A stretch of 64,000 bases of DNA, taken from the NCBI GenBank assembly GCA_002306055.1, contig DBRR01000019.1, positions 1 to 64,000 on the forward strand. The letters are read 5' to 3'. Source of the stretch: Anaerolineaceae bacterium UBA1363. GTDB lineage: Bacteria > Chloroflexota > Anaerolineae > Anaerolineales > Anaerolineaceae. Below the pieces are notes generated by a model. That model did no database searches, had not been told where the DNA came from, and saw nothing but the letters and a program-made list of their open reading frames with translations. Positions within the stretch are counted from its first letter, which is position 1. Each line of letters begins with the position of its first letter. Made by a program: the position numbers and the translations under genes. This document shows, piece by piece, positions 1-8,854 of this stretch.

Positions 1-104
1 ACATTATCATTTTGCTCTTACAGTCAGAAGGCGTTTTCGCCAAAATTGGGGCTCAATAGATTATACTTAGCTTGTTGGTCACAATCCTAAAAATGAGGAG
101 AGAC

Positions 105-1760
105 ATGACGGAACAAAACCATTTTGAGAATTGGCTGGAAAAGGTCTATAAACCTGCCATTGCCAAATTCCCCGAGAGAAAAGCTGAATTCACCACCGAT
201 TCGGGCATTCCCCTGAAAGCTGTAATCCCACCTTCTGAGATCCCTGCCGACCGGGAAGCCAGCCTGGGATATCCCGGTGAATATCCTTATACCCGGGGTG
301 TTCAACCAACGATGTACCGGGGGAGGCTTTGGACTATGCGGCAATATGCCGGCTATTCCAGTGCGACCGAATCGAACAAGCGCTATCGCTTCCTGCTCGA
401 ACAAGGGCAAACCGGGCTTTCAGTTGCTTTTGATCTGCCTACCCAGATCGGCTACGACGCGGATGATCCGATCGCTCTGGGTGAAGTGGGTAAGGTGGGC
501 GTGTCGATTTCTTCGATTGAAGATATGGAGACTTTGTTCACGGATATCCCTTTGGATAAAGTTTCTACCAGTATGACCATCAATGCGCCGGCAGCAGTGC
601 TGCTTGCCATGTATATTGCGGTGGCGAAGAAACAAGGTGTGCCCTCATCTGCTCTACGCGGGACCATCCAGAACGACATTCTGAAGGAATACATCGCACG
701 CGGCACGTACATCTTCCCGCCAACCCCGAGCATGCGATTGATCACGGACATTTTCCAGTACTGCCAGACCGAAGTGCCTAATTGGAATACCATCAGCATC
801 TCCGGATATCACATCCGCGAAGCTGGTTCGACTGCAGTGCAGGAAGTGGCATTCACGCTCGCAAATGCAATTGCCTATATAGAAGCCGCCATCAAGACGG
901 GCATGGATGTGGACAAATTTGCATCCCAGCTTTCTTTCTTCTTCAATTCACACAATAATTTCCTCGAAGAAGTCGCAAAATTCCGCGCTGCACGCAGGCT
1001 CTACGCCAAGATCATGAAAGAGCGCTTTGGCTCAAAGCTCCCCAATTCGCAGAAACTGCGTTTTCACACCCAGACTGCAGGATCGACCTTGACCGCACAA
1101 CAACCGGAAAACAACGTCGTGCGTGTGACTCTACAGGCGCTGGCGGCAGTTTTGGGCGGGACGCAGTCGCTGCATACCAATAGCATGGATGAAGCTCTGT
1201 GGTTGCCTACGGAAAAATCGGTGCAGGTGGCTTTGCGCACCCAGCAAATCATCGCCTATGAATCGGGTGTGGCAGACACCATCGACCCTCTGGCAGGGTC
1301 TTACATGGTTGAGTATCTGACAGACGAGATCGAGAAAAGGGCAGTGGAATACCTGCAGAAAATTGACGAGATGGGTGGAGCGCTGAAGGCGATTGAAAAC
1401 GGCTTTATCCAGGGTGAGATCCAAAATGCTGCCTTTGCAGCCCAGCGCCGACTTGAAAATAAAGAAGATATCGTTGTTGGTGTCAATAAGTTCACAGTCG
1501 ACGAGAAAATCGAGCTCGAATCGCTGAAGATCGATCCCAGGATCGAATCTGAACAGCGGGAACGCCTGGCTGCCTTGCGGGCAGGCAGAGATAATGTTTT
1601 GGTGGAAAGCATGTTGGATCGGCTTGAAAAAGCAGCGCAAGGTGATGACAATATGATGCCGATCATCATCGAATGCGTAGAAAACAAACTGACATTAGGC
1701 GAGATTTGCGGCAGATTACGAAAAGTCTGGGGCGAGTATCGCGCGCCCACCTTCATCTAA
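105..1760 (+). CDS. mcmA1: Methylmalonyl-CoA mutase, large (catalytic) chain without B12 domain
   Basis: Interconverts (R)-methylmalonyl-CoA and succinyl-CoA by a B12-dependent radical rearrangement. The 551-residue chain covers the TIM-barrel acyl-CoA mutase domain only; the C-terminal B12-binding domain is absent, so a separate small cobalamin subunit is needed, and none is seen in this window. Residues matching the Propionibacterium enzyme are present: Tyr71 (TMY), Gln189 and Arg199 (TIQND...IAR), and His236 (SGYH). The Tyr/Arg pair is the one that separates methylmalonyl-CoA mutase from isobutyryl-CoA mutase, so I favour the former. The frame is open back to a TTG at 72, but the ATG at 105 follows an AGGAGAG ribosome site. 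The epimerase gene starts 9 nt downstream. Confidence 0.9.
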   Translation: MTEQNHFENWLEKVYKPAIAKFPERKAEFTTDSGIPLKAVIPPSEIPADREASLGYPGEYPYTRGVQPTMYRGRLWTMRQYAGYSSATESNKRYRFLLEQGQTGLSVAFDLPTQIGYDADDPIALGEVGKVGVSISSIEDMETLFTDIPLDKVSTSMTINAPAAVLLAMYIAVAKKQGVPSSALRGTIQNDILKEYIARGTYIFPPTPSMRLITDIFQYCQTEVPNWNTISISGYHIREAGSTAVQEVAFTLANAIAYIEAAIKTGMDVDKFASQLSFFFNSHNNFLEEVAKFRAARRLYAKIMKERFGSKLPNSQKLRFHTQTAGSTLTAQQPENNVVRVTLQALAAVLGGTQSLHTNSMDEALWLPTEKSVQVALRTQQIIAYESGVADTIDPLAGSYMVEYLTDEIEKRAVEYLQKIDEMGGALKAIENGFIQGEIQNAAFAAQRRLENKEDIVVGVNKFTVDEKIELESLKIDPRIESEQRERLAALRAGRDNVLVESMLDRLEKAAQGDDNMMPIIIECVENKLTLGEICGRLRKVWGEYRAPTFI

Positions 1761-1769
1761 GGAGAATTA

Positions 1770-2183
1770 ATGAGCCAAATCAAAAAAATCAATCATGTTG
1801 CGATCGTCGTAAGGGACATCGATGAGTCGCTCAAGTTCTGGGAAACTACCTTGGGGCTCAAGCTGCACCACATAGAGGATGTCCCTTCACAGGCTTCCAA
1901 AGTAGCCTTTATCCCGGTTGGCGATAGTGAAATTGAGTTGGTGCAGCCTACCACCGAAGACTCGGGCATGGCTGCTTACCTGGAAAAACGAGGTGAAGGC
2001 CTGCACCATCTGTGCATCGAGGTGGATGATATTGAAGCAAAGATACAGGAGCTTAAGGACGTAGGCGTACGGTTGATCAACGAAACGCCACAGGTGCTCC
2101 CTGGCCGAAAAATGGCCTTTATCCATCCAAAATCTGCCAGTGGTGTGCTGGTGGAGCTTTACGAGATCACTGCTGAAGAGTAA
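1770..2183 (+). CDS. mce: Methylmalonyl-CoA epimerase
   Basis: Converts (S)- to (R)-methylmalonyl-CoA, feeding the mutase encoded immediately upstream. The 137-residue protein is a typical single-unit VOC (glyoxalase-fold) epimerase with two beta-alpha-beta-beta-beta modules. Expected metal ligands are visible: His9 (NHVAIVV), His80 (GLHHLCIEV) and Glu129 (VELYE). It starts 9 nt after the mutase stop with a clear AAGGAGA site, so the two are co-transcribed. The pair implies a propionyl-CoA/succinyl-CoA route, either propionate breakdown or propionate formation; direction cannot be told from the sequence. Confidence 0.92.
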   Translation: MSQIKKINHVAIVVRDIDESLKFWETTLGLKLHHIEDVPSQASKVAFIPVGDSEIELVQPTTEDSGMAAYLEKRGEGLHHLCIEVDDIEAKIQELKDVGVRLINETPQVLPGRKMAFIHPKSASGVLVELYEITAEE

Positions 2184-2230
2184 TCTCTGCGATTTGGGGT
2201 GGTACAGCCCAATGGAGAAAAGGAACAACA

Positions 2231-3571
2231 ATGATCATCACGAACGGAAAAATTGTGACCTGGGGCGACCCAAACGAGATCCTCGAAGACAAGGCTCTCC
2301 TTATCCAGCATGGTTTGATCCAGGAAATTGCGGATGAAACTGAACTAAGGGCTGCTCACCCTGAGGAGGAAGTACTGGATGCGCAAGGGCAGATGGTGAT
2401 GCCAGGCCTGATCTGCGCCCATACGCACTTTTATGGGGCGTTTTCACGAGGCATGGCAACACCAGGTGAACCCTCACGAAATTTTCAGGAAATCCTCGCG
2501 AATCTATGGTGGAAGCTCGACAAAGGGCTTGATGAAGAAGGTGTAAAGTATTCAGCGCTTTCGTTGTTGGCTGATGCCGCCAGGTATGGCTGTACGACTC
2601 TTTTTGATCACCATGCCTCGCCAAACTGCATTGATGGGTCGCTGGATATCGAAGCTGACGCTGTAATGGAGTCCGGCTTGCGCGCATCGCTCTGCTATGA
2701 GGTTACGGATCGCGATGGCAAAGAGAGAGCCCTGGCAGGTATACGAGAGAACAGCCGTTTCATCAGTGGGGTCGAGGCCGGTAATTACAGCCCGATGCTA
2801 AGAGCTCATTTTGGTTTGCATGCCAGTTTGACAATCAGCGATGAAACGCTCGAAAAATGTGTCGAAGAAAACAATGGTCGGGCTGGATTTCATAGCCACG
2901 CGGCTGAGGGGATTGTGGACCAGGAAGATTCGTTGACCCAGTATGGCAAGCGGGTGGTGGAGCGATTTGCTGATGCCGGTGTCTTGGGGGAGAAGACAAT
3001 CCTTGCGCATGGCGTGCACCTCAGTCCGCATGAGATTGATCTGCTGGCGCAAAGCAGCACGTGGCTTTCGCACCAGCCACGTTCAAACATGAACAACGCG
3101 GTGGGTGTGGCTCCGGTTGAGGAGATGCTGAAGCAGGGTGTGAAGGTTTGCCTGGGTAATGACGGTTTTTCGAATGCCATGTGGCAGGAATGGTTTTTTG
3201 CTTACCTGATCCAAAAAGACCACCAGGCTGATCCAAGAGCGATGAACGGATATGATGTCATTAAGATTGCGGTCGCGAATAATTCGAGACTAGCTGCCCA
3301 AACTTGGGGCGGATTGCGCATAGGCAAGATAGAAAAAAACGCAGCTGCTGACTTGATCCTGGTAGATTACCACCCGATCACACCGCTACACGCAGGCAAC
3401 TTACCCTGGCACATTTTGTTTGGCTTCCGGGATGGAATGGTAACCACCACCATCGCCGGTGGCAAACTTTTGATGAAAGATCGCAAGCTATTGTTCCTGG
3501 ATGAAGCTGAAATTGCTGCCAAAGCACGAGAAGCTGCAACCCGCTGCTGGAATAGAGTGAATTCGTACTAA
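2231..3571 (+). CDS. ssnA: SsnA-type aminohydrolase
   Basis: Amidohydrolase-superfamily protein of 446 residues, close in length and layout to E. coli SsnA. The metal-binding HxH (His64, His66 in CAHTHF), later His residues in FHSHAAEG and LAHGVHL, and the Asp in LGNDGFSN are all present. SsnA is known from gene clusters of molybdenum hydroxylases, some selenium-dependent, acting on purines and related heterocycles; its exact substrate is not established. Here the YgfM-like and XdhD-like hydroxylase subunits follow 4.5 kb downstream in the same gene train, which supports the name. The start ATG follows AAAGGAA. A related guanine or chlorohydrolase-type deaminase is the alternative. Confidence 0.82.
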   Translation: MIITNGKIVTWGDPNEILEDKALLIQHGLIQEIADETELRAAHPEEEVLDAQGQMVMPGLICAHTHFYGAFSRGMATPGEPSRNFQEILANLWWKLDKGLDEEGVKYSALSLLADAARYGCTTLFDHHASPNCIDGSLDIEADAVMESGLRASLCYEVTDRDGKERALAGIRENSRFISGVEAGNYSPMLRAHFGLHASLTISDETLEKCVEENNGRAGFHSHAAEGIVDQEDSLTQYGKRVVERFADAGVLGEKTILAHGVHLSPHEIDLLAQSSTWLSHQPRSNMNNAVGVAPVEEMLKQGVKVCLGNDGFSNAMWQEWFFAYLIQKDHQADPRAMNGYDVIKIAVANNSRLAAQTWGGLRIGKIEKNAAADLILVDYHPITPLHAGNLPWHILFGFRDGMVTTTIAGGKLLMKDRKLLFLDEAEIAAKAREAATRCWNRVNSY

Positions 3572-3582
3572 TGGAGAGGTAG

Positions 3583-4248
3583 ATGGCATACACAATTGGA
3601 ATTATCGGAGGAACCGGACGCGAAGGACGCGGACTGGGTTACCGCTGGGCTAAAGCCGGGCACAAGATCATCATCGGATCGCGCAGCGAAGAAAAAGCGC
3701 TGGCAGCGGTTGAAGAGCTGAAAGCAAGGCTGCATGGTGAAGGCGATGTCAGCGGTACTACCAATGACAAAGCTGTCCGGGCATGTGATATCGCCGTCTT
3801 GACCGTTCCTTTTGCAGCGCATCGATCGACACTAGAAGGACTCAAGGATGAGCTGCAAGGGAAGATTATGATTGATGTAGTCGTTCCGCTCGTACCTCCG
3901 AAGGTTACCCGTGTGCAAATGCCCGCGGAAGGCAGCGCAGCCCAACAAGCCCAGTCGATTCTGGGAGACGATGTGAAGGTAGTAGCAGCATTCCAAACAA
4001 TTTCTTTTGAGCACTTGCTCGCTGACGAAGAAATCGAATGCGACGTTCTGGTGGCGGGAGGTAATCAAGCTGCGCGCGAAGTTGTCATTGGTTTGGCAAA
4101 AGACATTGGCCTCAAAGCTTGGGACGCGGGTGTCATTCAGAATGCAGTAGTCGTGGAGGGGCTGACATCCATCCTGATCGGCTTGAATCTGAAGTACAAG
4201 GTCCCATCTTCGGGTATACGCATCACAGGAATCAATGACGCTGCCTAA
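3583..4248 (+). CDS. npdG: F420-dependent NADP reductase
   Basis: Passes hydride between reduced F420 and NADP. The 221-residue protein starts with a Rossmann GIIGGTGREGRG motif at residues 6-17, followed by the basic SRSEEKA segment expected for the NADP phosphate. The DVVVPLVPP and GSAAQQAQ segments are typical of the NpdG family. The last 14 nt overlap the start of cofE, and three more F420 genes follow, so the assignment rests on both sequence and context. The ribosome site is GAGAGG, 4 nt before the ATG. Confidence 0.87.
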   Translation: MAYTIGIIGGTGREGRGLGYRWAKAGHKIIIGSRSEEKALAAVEELKARLHGEGDVSGTTNDKAVRACDIAVLTVPFAAHRSTLEGLKDELQGKIMIDVVVPLVPPKVTRVQMPAEGSAAQQAQSILGDDVKVVAAFQTISFEHLLADEEIECDVLVAGGNQAAREVVIGLAKDIGLKAWDAGVIQNAVVVEGLTSILIGLNLKYKVPSSGIRITGINDAA

Positions 4249-5014
4249 ACAACTTACATACTTTGCTTTGCAAGGGATACCTCAAATTAGAGCTGGAGAT
4301 CTCCTGCCAGAAATCATTTTTGCGGCAATTGCGGATAATGGGCTCTTTTTGCAGGACGGGGATATTCTGGTCCTCGCTCAAAAAATCGTCTCAAAATCAG
4401 AGGGTCGGCTGGTAAACCTGACCACTGTCCAGCCTTCCGCAAAAGCGCTTGAACTGGCAGAGTATCTCGGAAAACGACCTGAACTGGTCGAGTTGATCCT
4501 GCAGGAAAGCAATGAAGTTTTACGCACCCGACCAGGAACAATCATCGTCGAACACAAATCTGGTTTCATTTGTGCCAATGCCGGGATAGATCACTCCAAT
4601 GTGAAAGGCAATTGGGGAAATGACGAGGACTGGGTGTTGCTTTTACCCGAGGATTCTGATCTTTCTGCCGCAATGATCCGCGCGGACCTGGAAGTGATGA
4701 GCAGAGCACGATTGGGCGTCATCATCATCGATTCGCATGGACGTGCCTGGCGCAACGGAGTGGTGGGCACAACCATCGGTGCCTCCGGCATACCAGCACT
4801 GCTCGATATGCGCGGTGAGGAAGACATGTACCACTACAAACTCCGCGTCACAACCATCGCAACAGCTGATGAATTAGCGGCTGGGGCGTCTCTGATGATG
4901 GGACAGGCAAGTGAAAGTACGCCTGTTGTTCTGGCGAGGGGCTTCCCGTATCCACTCAGGGAAGGTAACGCGCAAGAGTTGATCCGAAAAAAGGAGCGCG
5001 ATCTCTTCCGATGA
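4235..5014 (+). CDS. cofE: Coenzyme F420-0:L-glutamate ligase
   Basis: Adds gamma-linked glutamate to F420-0 using GTP. The 259-residue single-domain protein has the CofE hallmarks: DILVLAQKIVSKSEGR near residue 43, the nucleotide/metal region around CANAGIDHSNV, and DSHGRAWRNG with GVVGTTIGASG near residues 167-190. It is the archaeal-length form, without the nitroreductase-like domain fused in actinobacterial FbiB. It overlaps npdG by 14 nt and cofD by 4 nt (ATGA), which points to translational coupling across the F420 block. Confidence 0.93.
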   Translation: MTLPKQLTYFALQGIPQIRAGDLLPEIIFAAIADNGLFLQDGDILVLAQKIVSKSEGRLVNLTTVQPSAKALELAEYLGKRPELVELILQESNEVLRTRPGTIIVEHKSGFICANAGIDHSNVKGNWGNDEDWVLLLPEDSDLSAAMIRADLEVMSRARLGVIIIDSHGRAWRNGVVGTTIGASGIPALLDMRGEEDMYHYKLRVTTIATADELAAGASLMMGQASESTPVVLARGFPYPLREGNAQELIRKKERDLFR

Positions 5015-5985
5015 CCCCAAAGTTTGACGCAGCCTTTAGAAATTTCAAGGTGACTGCATTGGCTGGTGGTGTGGGCGGGGCGAAGCTGCTGGTGGGCCTG
5101 GATGAAGTGTTGCAACCTGGTCGTTTGACGGCGATAGTGAACACAGGAGATGATTTCACTCATTTTGGTCTGCACATTTCTCCTGATCTCGATTCCGTTT
5201 GTTACGCGCTGGCTGGGCTCGCAGATCTGGTGCATGGATGGGGACGCAAGGATGAAAGCTGGCAGGTTCTTGAAGAATTACGCAGGATGGGTGCTCCGGA
5301 TTGGTTCGCCCTGGGTGACAGGGATCTGGCATGGCACCTGGAGAGGCAGCGGCTTTTGAACGAGGGGAAAACTCTCACCGAGATAACCGCACATTTTTGT
5401 GAGATTTTCGGTATTCATTCGCACGTATTACCAATGTGCGATGAACCTGCTCCGACCCTGATCAAAACCAAGGAGGGAGCATGGCTGGGTTTCCAGGATT
5501 ACTTTGTCCGGTTGAAATGCCAACCAGAAATCGCTGAAATTGCCTTGTTGGGGAACAGAGCGATTGCGGGAAGTGAATTAGTAATCCAGGCTCTCCAAGA
5601 GGCTGATTTGATCGTTATTGCACCTTCAAACCCATGGGTAAGCATCGATCCGATCCTGGCGTTGGAGGGTGTGCGGGACGTGCTTCAGCAAAAGCTGGTT
5701 GTGGCGGTATCACCCATTATCAAGGGCAGCGCTTTGAAGGGTCCAGCAGCGAAGATGTTCAACGATCTTGGAATTAAACCATCAGCCCAGGCTGTGCGGC
5801 AACATTATGAAGGCATTCTGGATGGGTTCATTTTTGATAATCTCGATTTGGAAGATGCGGAAAAATGGCAAGCCTCGGCTATAATAACTGAACCTTTTCA
5901 GACAATTATGACGGATGATGCCGACAAAATCGCCCTGGCAAGAGCTGTGATCTCTCTTGGAGTGAGGATTCTTCAAGGCAGATGA
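5011..5985 (+). CDS. cofD: 2-phospho-L-lactate transferase (CofD/FbiA)
   Basis: Joins the FO chromophore to the phospholactyl or phosphoenolpyruvyl moiety to give (dehydro)F420-0. The 324-residue protein carries the diagnostic start LAGGVGGAKLLVGL (about residues 14-27), then NTGDDFTHFGLHISPDLDSV and the VAVSPIIKG segment. It overlaps cofE by ATGA and cofC by ATGA. FO synthase (cofG/cofH or fbiC) is not in this window, so the chromophore must be made from genes elsewhere or obtained otherwise. Confidence 0.94.
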   Translation: MTPKFDAAFRNFKVTALAGGVGGAKLLVGLDEVLQPGRLTAIVNTGDDFTHFGLHISPDLDSVCYALAGLADLVHGWGRKDESWQVLEELRRMGAPDWFALGDRDLAWHLERQRLLNEGKTLTEITAHFCEIFGIHSHVLPMCDEPAPTLIKTKEGAWLGFQDYFVRLKCQPEIAEIALLGNRAIAGSELVIQALQEADLIVIAPSNPWVSIDPILALEGVRDVLQQKLVVAVSPIIKGSALKGPAAKMFNDLGIKPSAQAVRQHYEGILDGFIFDNLDLEDAEKWQASAIITEPFQTIMTDDADKIALARAVISLGVRILQGR

Positions 5986-6623
5986 TCACGTGGGCAGTCT
6001 TACCTGTGAAGAAATATTCTGTAGGCAAATCAAGGTTGCGGTACTTGTTTACTGAAGCAGAACTGAAAGAACTCAATCAGCAATTGTTTGAAAGCACTTT
6101 TACAAAAATACAGGAATCATCCGGAATTGACAGGATACTGGTTGTTTCCAGGGAAGAACATGCCCTGGCGCGGTGCCTAGCCCATGGAGGCGTGGCATTA
6201 CTTGAGGACGACCCCAGCACGCTTAATTCAGCGATCAGACAAGCCCAAGAGTATATCTGCCACCACGGCAGCGGCCGGATCATAATCCTTCCCAGTGACC
6301 TGCCTCTAATGACATCAAAAGATCTGGAAAGTTTGATCAACCTGGCAGATGGAAAACGGCAGCTGGTGATCGTACCTGACCATTTCCAGTCTGGTACGAA
6401 TGCACTACTGTTAAGTGAACCGGAACTTATTGAACCATGTTTTGGATCTGGTTCTTTTCGCAAGCATACACGGCAGGCTCTGGAGAAAAACGCGGAATTA
6501 GTTGTCTACCTGAACGAAAATATCCAGTGGGATCTTGATACTTCCCTGGAGTTATATCGTATTATTAACACAAAAACCGAACTAACACGATTGAGCCAAC
6601 TTAGAAAGGAAACCTCACCATGA
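5982..6623 (+). CDS. cofC: 2-phospho-L-lactate (or PEP) guanylyltransferase
   Basis: Activates phospholactate or phosphoenolpyruvate with GTP, releasing pyrophosphate, to supply the CofD substrate. The 213-residue protein is a small GT-A nucleotidyltransferase with the N-terminal VLPVKKYSVGKSRL motif, the IILPSDLPLM Asp-containing motif near residue 105, and the C-terminal WDLDTSLEL. It overlaps its neighbours by 4 nt on both sides. The pyrophosphate it releases could be removed by the CBS-type pyrophosphatase encoded about 5 kb downstream in the same train. Confidence 0.9.
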   Translation: MITWAVLPVKKYSVGKSRLRYLFTEAELKELNQQLFESTFTKIQESSGIDRILVVSREEHALARCLAHGGVALLEDDPSTLNSAIRQAQEYICHHGSGRIIILPSDLPLMTSKDLESLINLADGKRQLVIVPDHFQSGTNALLLSEPELIEPCFGSGSFRKHTRQALEKNAELVVYLNENIQWDLDTSLELYRIINTKTELTRLSQLRKETSP

Positions 6624-7621
6624 CTCAAAAATACGCTCTTTATTTACAGGACGCACACGACTTGCGTGATGGACTGGATATTGTCCGCTATGCTGAAGAA
6701 AAGGGAATGGACAGCGTTTGGCAAGCAGAAAGCCGTCTTGTGCGCGATGCAATCGTGCCTATGGCTGCTTATGCAGCCGTAACGGAGCGCATCAAAATAG
6801 GTTCAGCTGTTATCAATAACTGGACGCGCAATATCGGATTACTGGCATCAACCTTCCTGACCCTGGACGACCTGGCTCCAAACCGCATCATTTGTGGCAT
6901 TGGCGCTTGGTGGGATCCGTTGGCAAAGAACGTCGGCATCGATCGCAGCAAACCCCTCAAGGCAATGGAAGAAACAGTAACTGTCCTGCGCCGCCTGCTG
7001 AATATGGAACGTGTCAGTTTTGAAGGCGAATTTGTCCGGGTGCGTGAGATTGAGCTGGATGTGGTGCACGGACGGCGTGAGCCCCGTAATGTTCCGATCT
7101 ACATTGGAGCTACCGGTGGAAAAATGATCGAAATGACCGGTCGGATTGCAGATGGAATTATCCTGAATTATTGTGTTCCGGTTGAGTACAACGACGAAGC
7201 GATCGAACAGCTCGAAAAAGGTCTGAAAGCTTCAGGACGCAAGCTGGAGGATTTTGATCGCCCTCAATTGATTGTTTGTTCAGTGGACGAAGATCATGAT
7301 GTGGCAATTGACAGCACGCGTGAACTGCTCACCCAATACCTGGCACAACAGCCCCACATAGCCAAGGCTTCCGGTGTCTCGATGGACATCGTTGAGAAAA
7401 TCCAGGCAATTCTTGGCTGGCCAGCTACCCACGAGCAAATCCAGGCAGCCAAGCATTTGGTACCGGAGGACCTGATCCATCGCATTACAGCCAGCGGCAC
7501 GCCTTCTGAGGCGAAAGCAAAAGTCCAGGAATATATTAATCACGGTTGCACCACCCCGATCCTCTATGGTGTTGGCGGCAACACCAAGCTGCTGATCGAT
7601 ACATTTACGTCAGAGGCTTAA
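6620..7621 (+). CDS. F420-dependent LLM-class (luciferase-like) oxidoreductase
   Basis: TIM-barrel flavin/F420 oxidoreductase of 333 residues. The bacterial luciferase-like pattern is clear: YAEEKGMDSVWQAES, the TERIKIGSAVINNW strand, and PIYIGATGGKMIEMTGRIADGII. Adjacent F420 synthesis genes make F420 rather than FMN the likely cofactor. The fold resembles methylene-tetrahydromethanopterin reductase, but no substrate can be named. It overlaps cofC by ATGA and the following thioesterase by a TAATG stop-start. Confidence 0.85.
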   Translation: MTQKYALYLQDAHDLRDGLDIVRYAEEKGMDSVWQAESRLVRDAIVPMAAYAAVTERIKIGSAVINNWTRNIGLLASTFLTLDDLAPNRIICGIGAWWDPLAKNVGIDRSKPLKAMEETVTVLRRLLNMERVSFEGEFVRVREIELDVVHGRREPRNVPIYIGATGGKMIEMTGRIADGIILNYCVPVEYNDEAIEQLEKGLKASGRKLEDFDRPQLIVCSVDEDHDVAIDSTRELLTQYLAQQPHIAKASGVSMDIVEKIQAILGWPATHEQIQAAKHLVPEDLIHRITASGTPSEAKAKVQEYINHGCTTPILYGVGGNTKLLIDTFTSEA

Positions 7622-8085
7622 TGAAACAATTACCAAGCAGTCGAAGTTGCTATGTTTGCGGTCGGGAAAATCCGGTATCGCTGCATATGACCTTTTTCCT
7701 GCAGGATAACGGAGATGTGATTTCCGAACTCGTGGTACCGGAAGCTTATGCTGGTTACCCTGGCATGGTGCACGGCGGGAACATCGTGGCAATGATGGAT
7801 GAAGCTGCAGGCCGGGCTGTAACAGGGGATCAGCCTAACCTCTTTACAGTTACGAGCCAGTTAACGGTGAAGTACAGGAAGCCAGTACCCACAAATCAGT
7901 TGCTAAAGGTTACTGGCAGACTGTTGAAGAAACGAGGAAAAGTCTCTCATGCATACGGCGAGATCCGTAACCTGGATGGAGAACTCCTGGCAGAAGCAGA
8001 CGCTGTTTTTGTCGATGTGGATGAGGATTTTACCCATGGCGCAGACCCGGCTTTGTTGGGTTGGAAGGTGTATACAGATGACTAA
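7621..8085 (+). CDS. PaaI-type hotdog-fold thioesterase
   Basis: Small hotdog protein of 154 residues, likely an acyl-CoA thioesterase. The hallmark MVHGGNIVAMMDEAAG (about residues 49-64) contains the HGG and acidic Asp/Glu residues of the PaaI group, followed by a TVKYRKPVPTNQLL strand. An N-terminal CYVCGRENP holds two close cysteines that might bind a metal, as in several PaaI relatives with a CxxCG start. The start is the ATG in the TAATG junction with the LLM gene; the open frame further upstream lies inside that gene. Substrate unknown. Confidence 0.82.
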   Translation: MKQLPSSRSCYVCGRENPVSLHMTFFLQDNGDVISELVVPEAYAGYPGMVHGGNIVAMMDEAAGRAVTGDQPNLFTVTSQLTVKYRKPVPTNQLLKVTGRLLKKRGKVSHAYGEIRNLDGELLAEADAVFVDVDEDFTHGADPALLGWKVYTDD

Positions 8086-8854
8086 ACCTGAATTAACTTA
8101 TGCTCGTCCTGTCAGTTGGGATGAGTTGGAAAGCCTGCAACAGGAATTCGCGGAACGGATCATGTACCTGGCTGGCGGGGATTATCACGCCAAAGTAAAA
8201 GGAAATCCAGCCATTCTGATTGATTTGCAGGAGCTTGATCTCGACCAGGTGGAATTTGCAGACGGTGCCATCACTCTCGGGGGTCTGGTCAATCTGCAGC
8301 AGCTTGGTAACGCTCTGGAATCTGGCGATATGCAGGAAGCTATATCAATTGAAGCGGGTGTCAACCTGCGCAACAGTTTGAGTCTAACCAATTATGTCAA
8401 ATCCAGTAACGGTCGATCGGTTGTGCAACTATGCCTGAACGCCATGGAAACAGAATACCTAATTGGTGGAGATGAGGATGTTCAAGCCTATTCACCTGCG
8501 CTTAAGGCCAAACTGGAAGATAACTTCATTGAAGAAATCCGAATCCCCAACCCAATTTCGCTGGCGTTTGCCTCTGTGGGGCGAAGTCCAAAGGATCAGC
8601 CAGTTGTCGCTGTAGCAGCTTCTAGACGGTCAGACGCCCGAATTCACATAGCTTGTGGAGGGGCGGAGGCAATGTGGGCTGAGTTCGATATATATTACGG
8701 CGATGACGACGGTCAGGCCACGATCCGCCATCTTTTCAGCAACGTCCGCGATGAATGGGCAAGCGCAGAATATCGGCAGGAAGTCGCAGCAGTTTTACTT
8801 TCACGGTGCCTGCAGAAGCTTTGGCGGGACTCTTACTCAAAGGAGGAATTATGA
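8078..8854 (+). CDS. FAD-binding (YgfM-like) subunit of molybdenum hydroxylase 1
   Basis: Medium subunit of 258 residues that would pass electrons from the Fe-S clusters of the hydroxylase encoded next to an external acceptor via FAD. Length and order (FAD subunit, then fused Fe-S/Mo subunit) match E. coli ygfM-xdhD. The first FAD glycine motif reads LAGGDYHAK near residue 28. The second motif, normally a Gly-Gly pair, reads SLTNYV here, so FAD binding may be altered. It overlaps the thioesterase by 8 nt and the next gene by ATGA. Confidence 0.78.
   Translation: MTKPELTYARPVSWDELESLQQEFAERIMYLAGGDYHAKVKGNPAILIDLQELDLDQVEFADGAITLGGLVNLQQLGNALESGDMQEAISIEAGVNLRNSLSLTNYVKSSNGRSVVQLCLNAMETEYLIGGDEDVQAYSPALKAKLEDNFIEEIRIPNPISLAFASVGRSPKDQPVVAVAASRRSDARIHIACGGAEAMWAEFDIYYGDDDGQATIRHLFSNVRDEWASAEYRQEVAAVLLSRCLQKLWRDSYSKEEL

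Noticed and set aside
72..104. TTG and ATG starts upstream of the mutase ATG at 105
   Set aside because: Only the ATG at 105 has a ribosome site at the right distance; the extra 11 residues do not look like the family.
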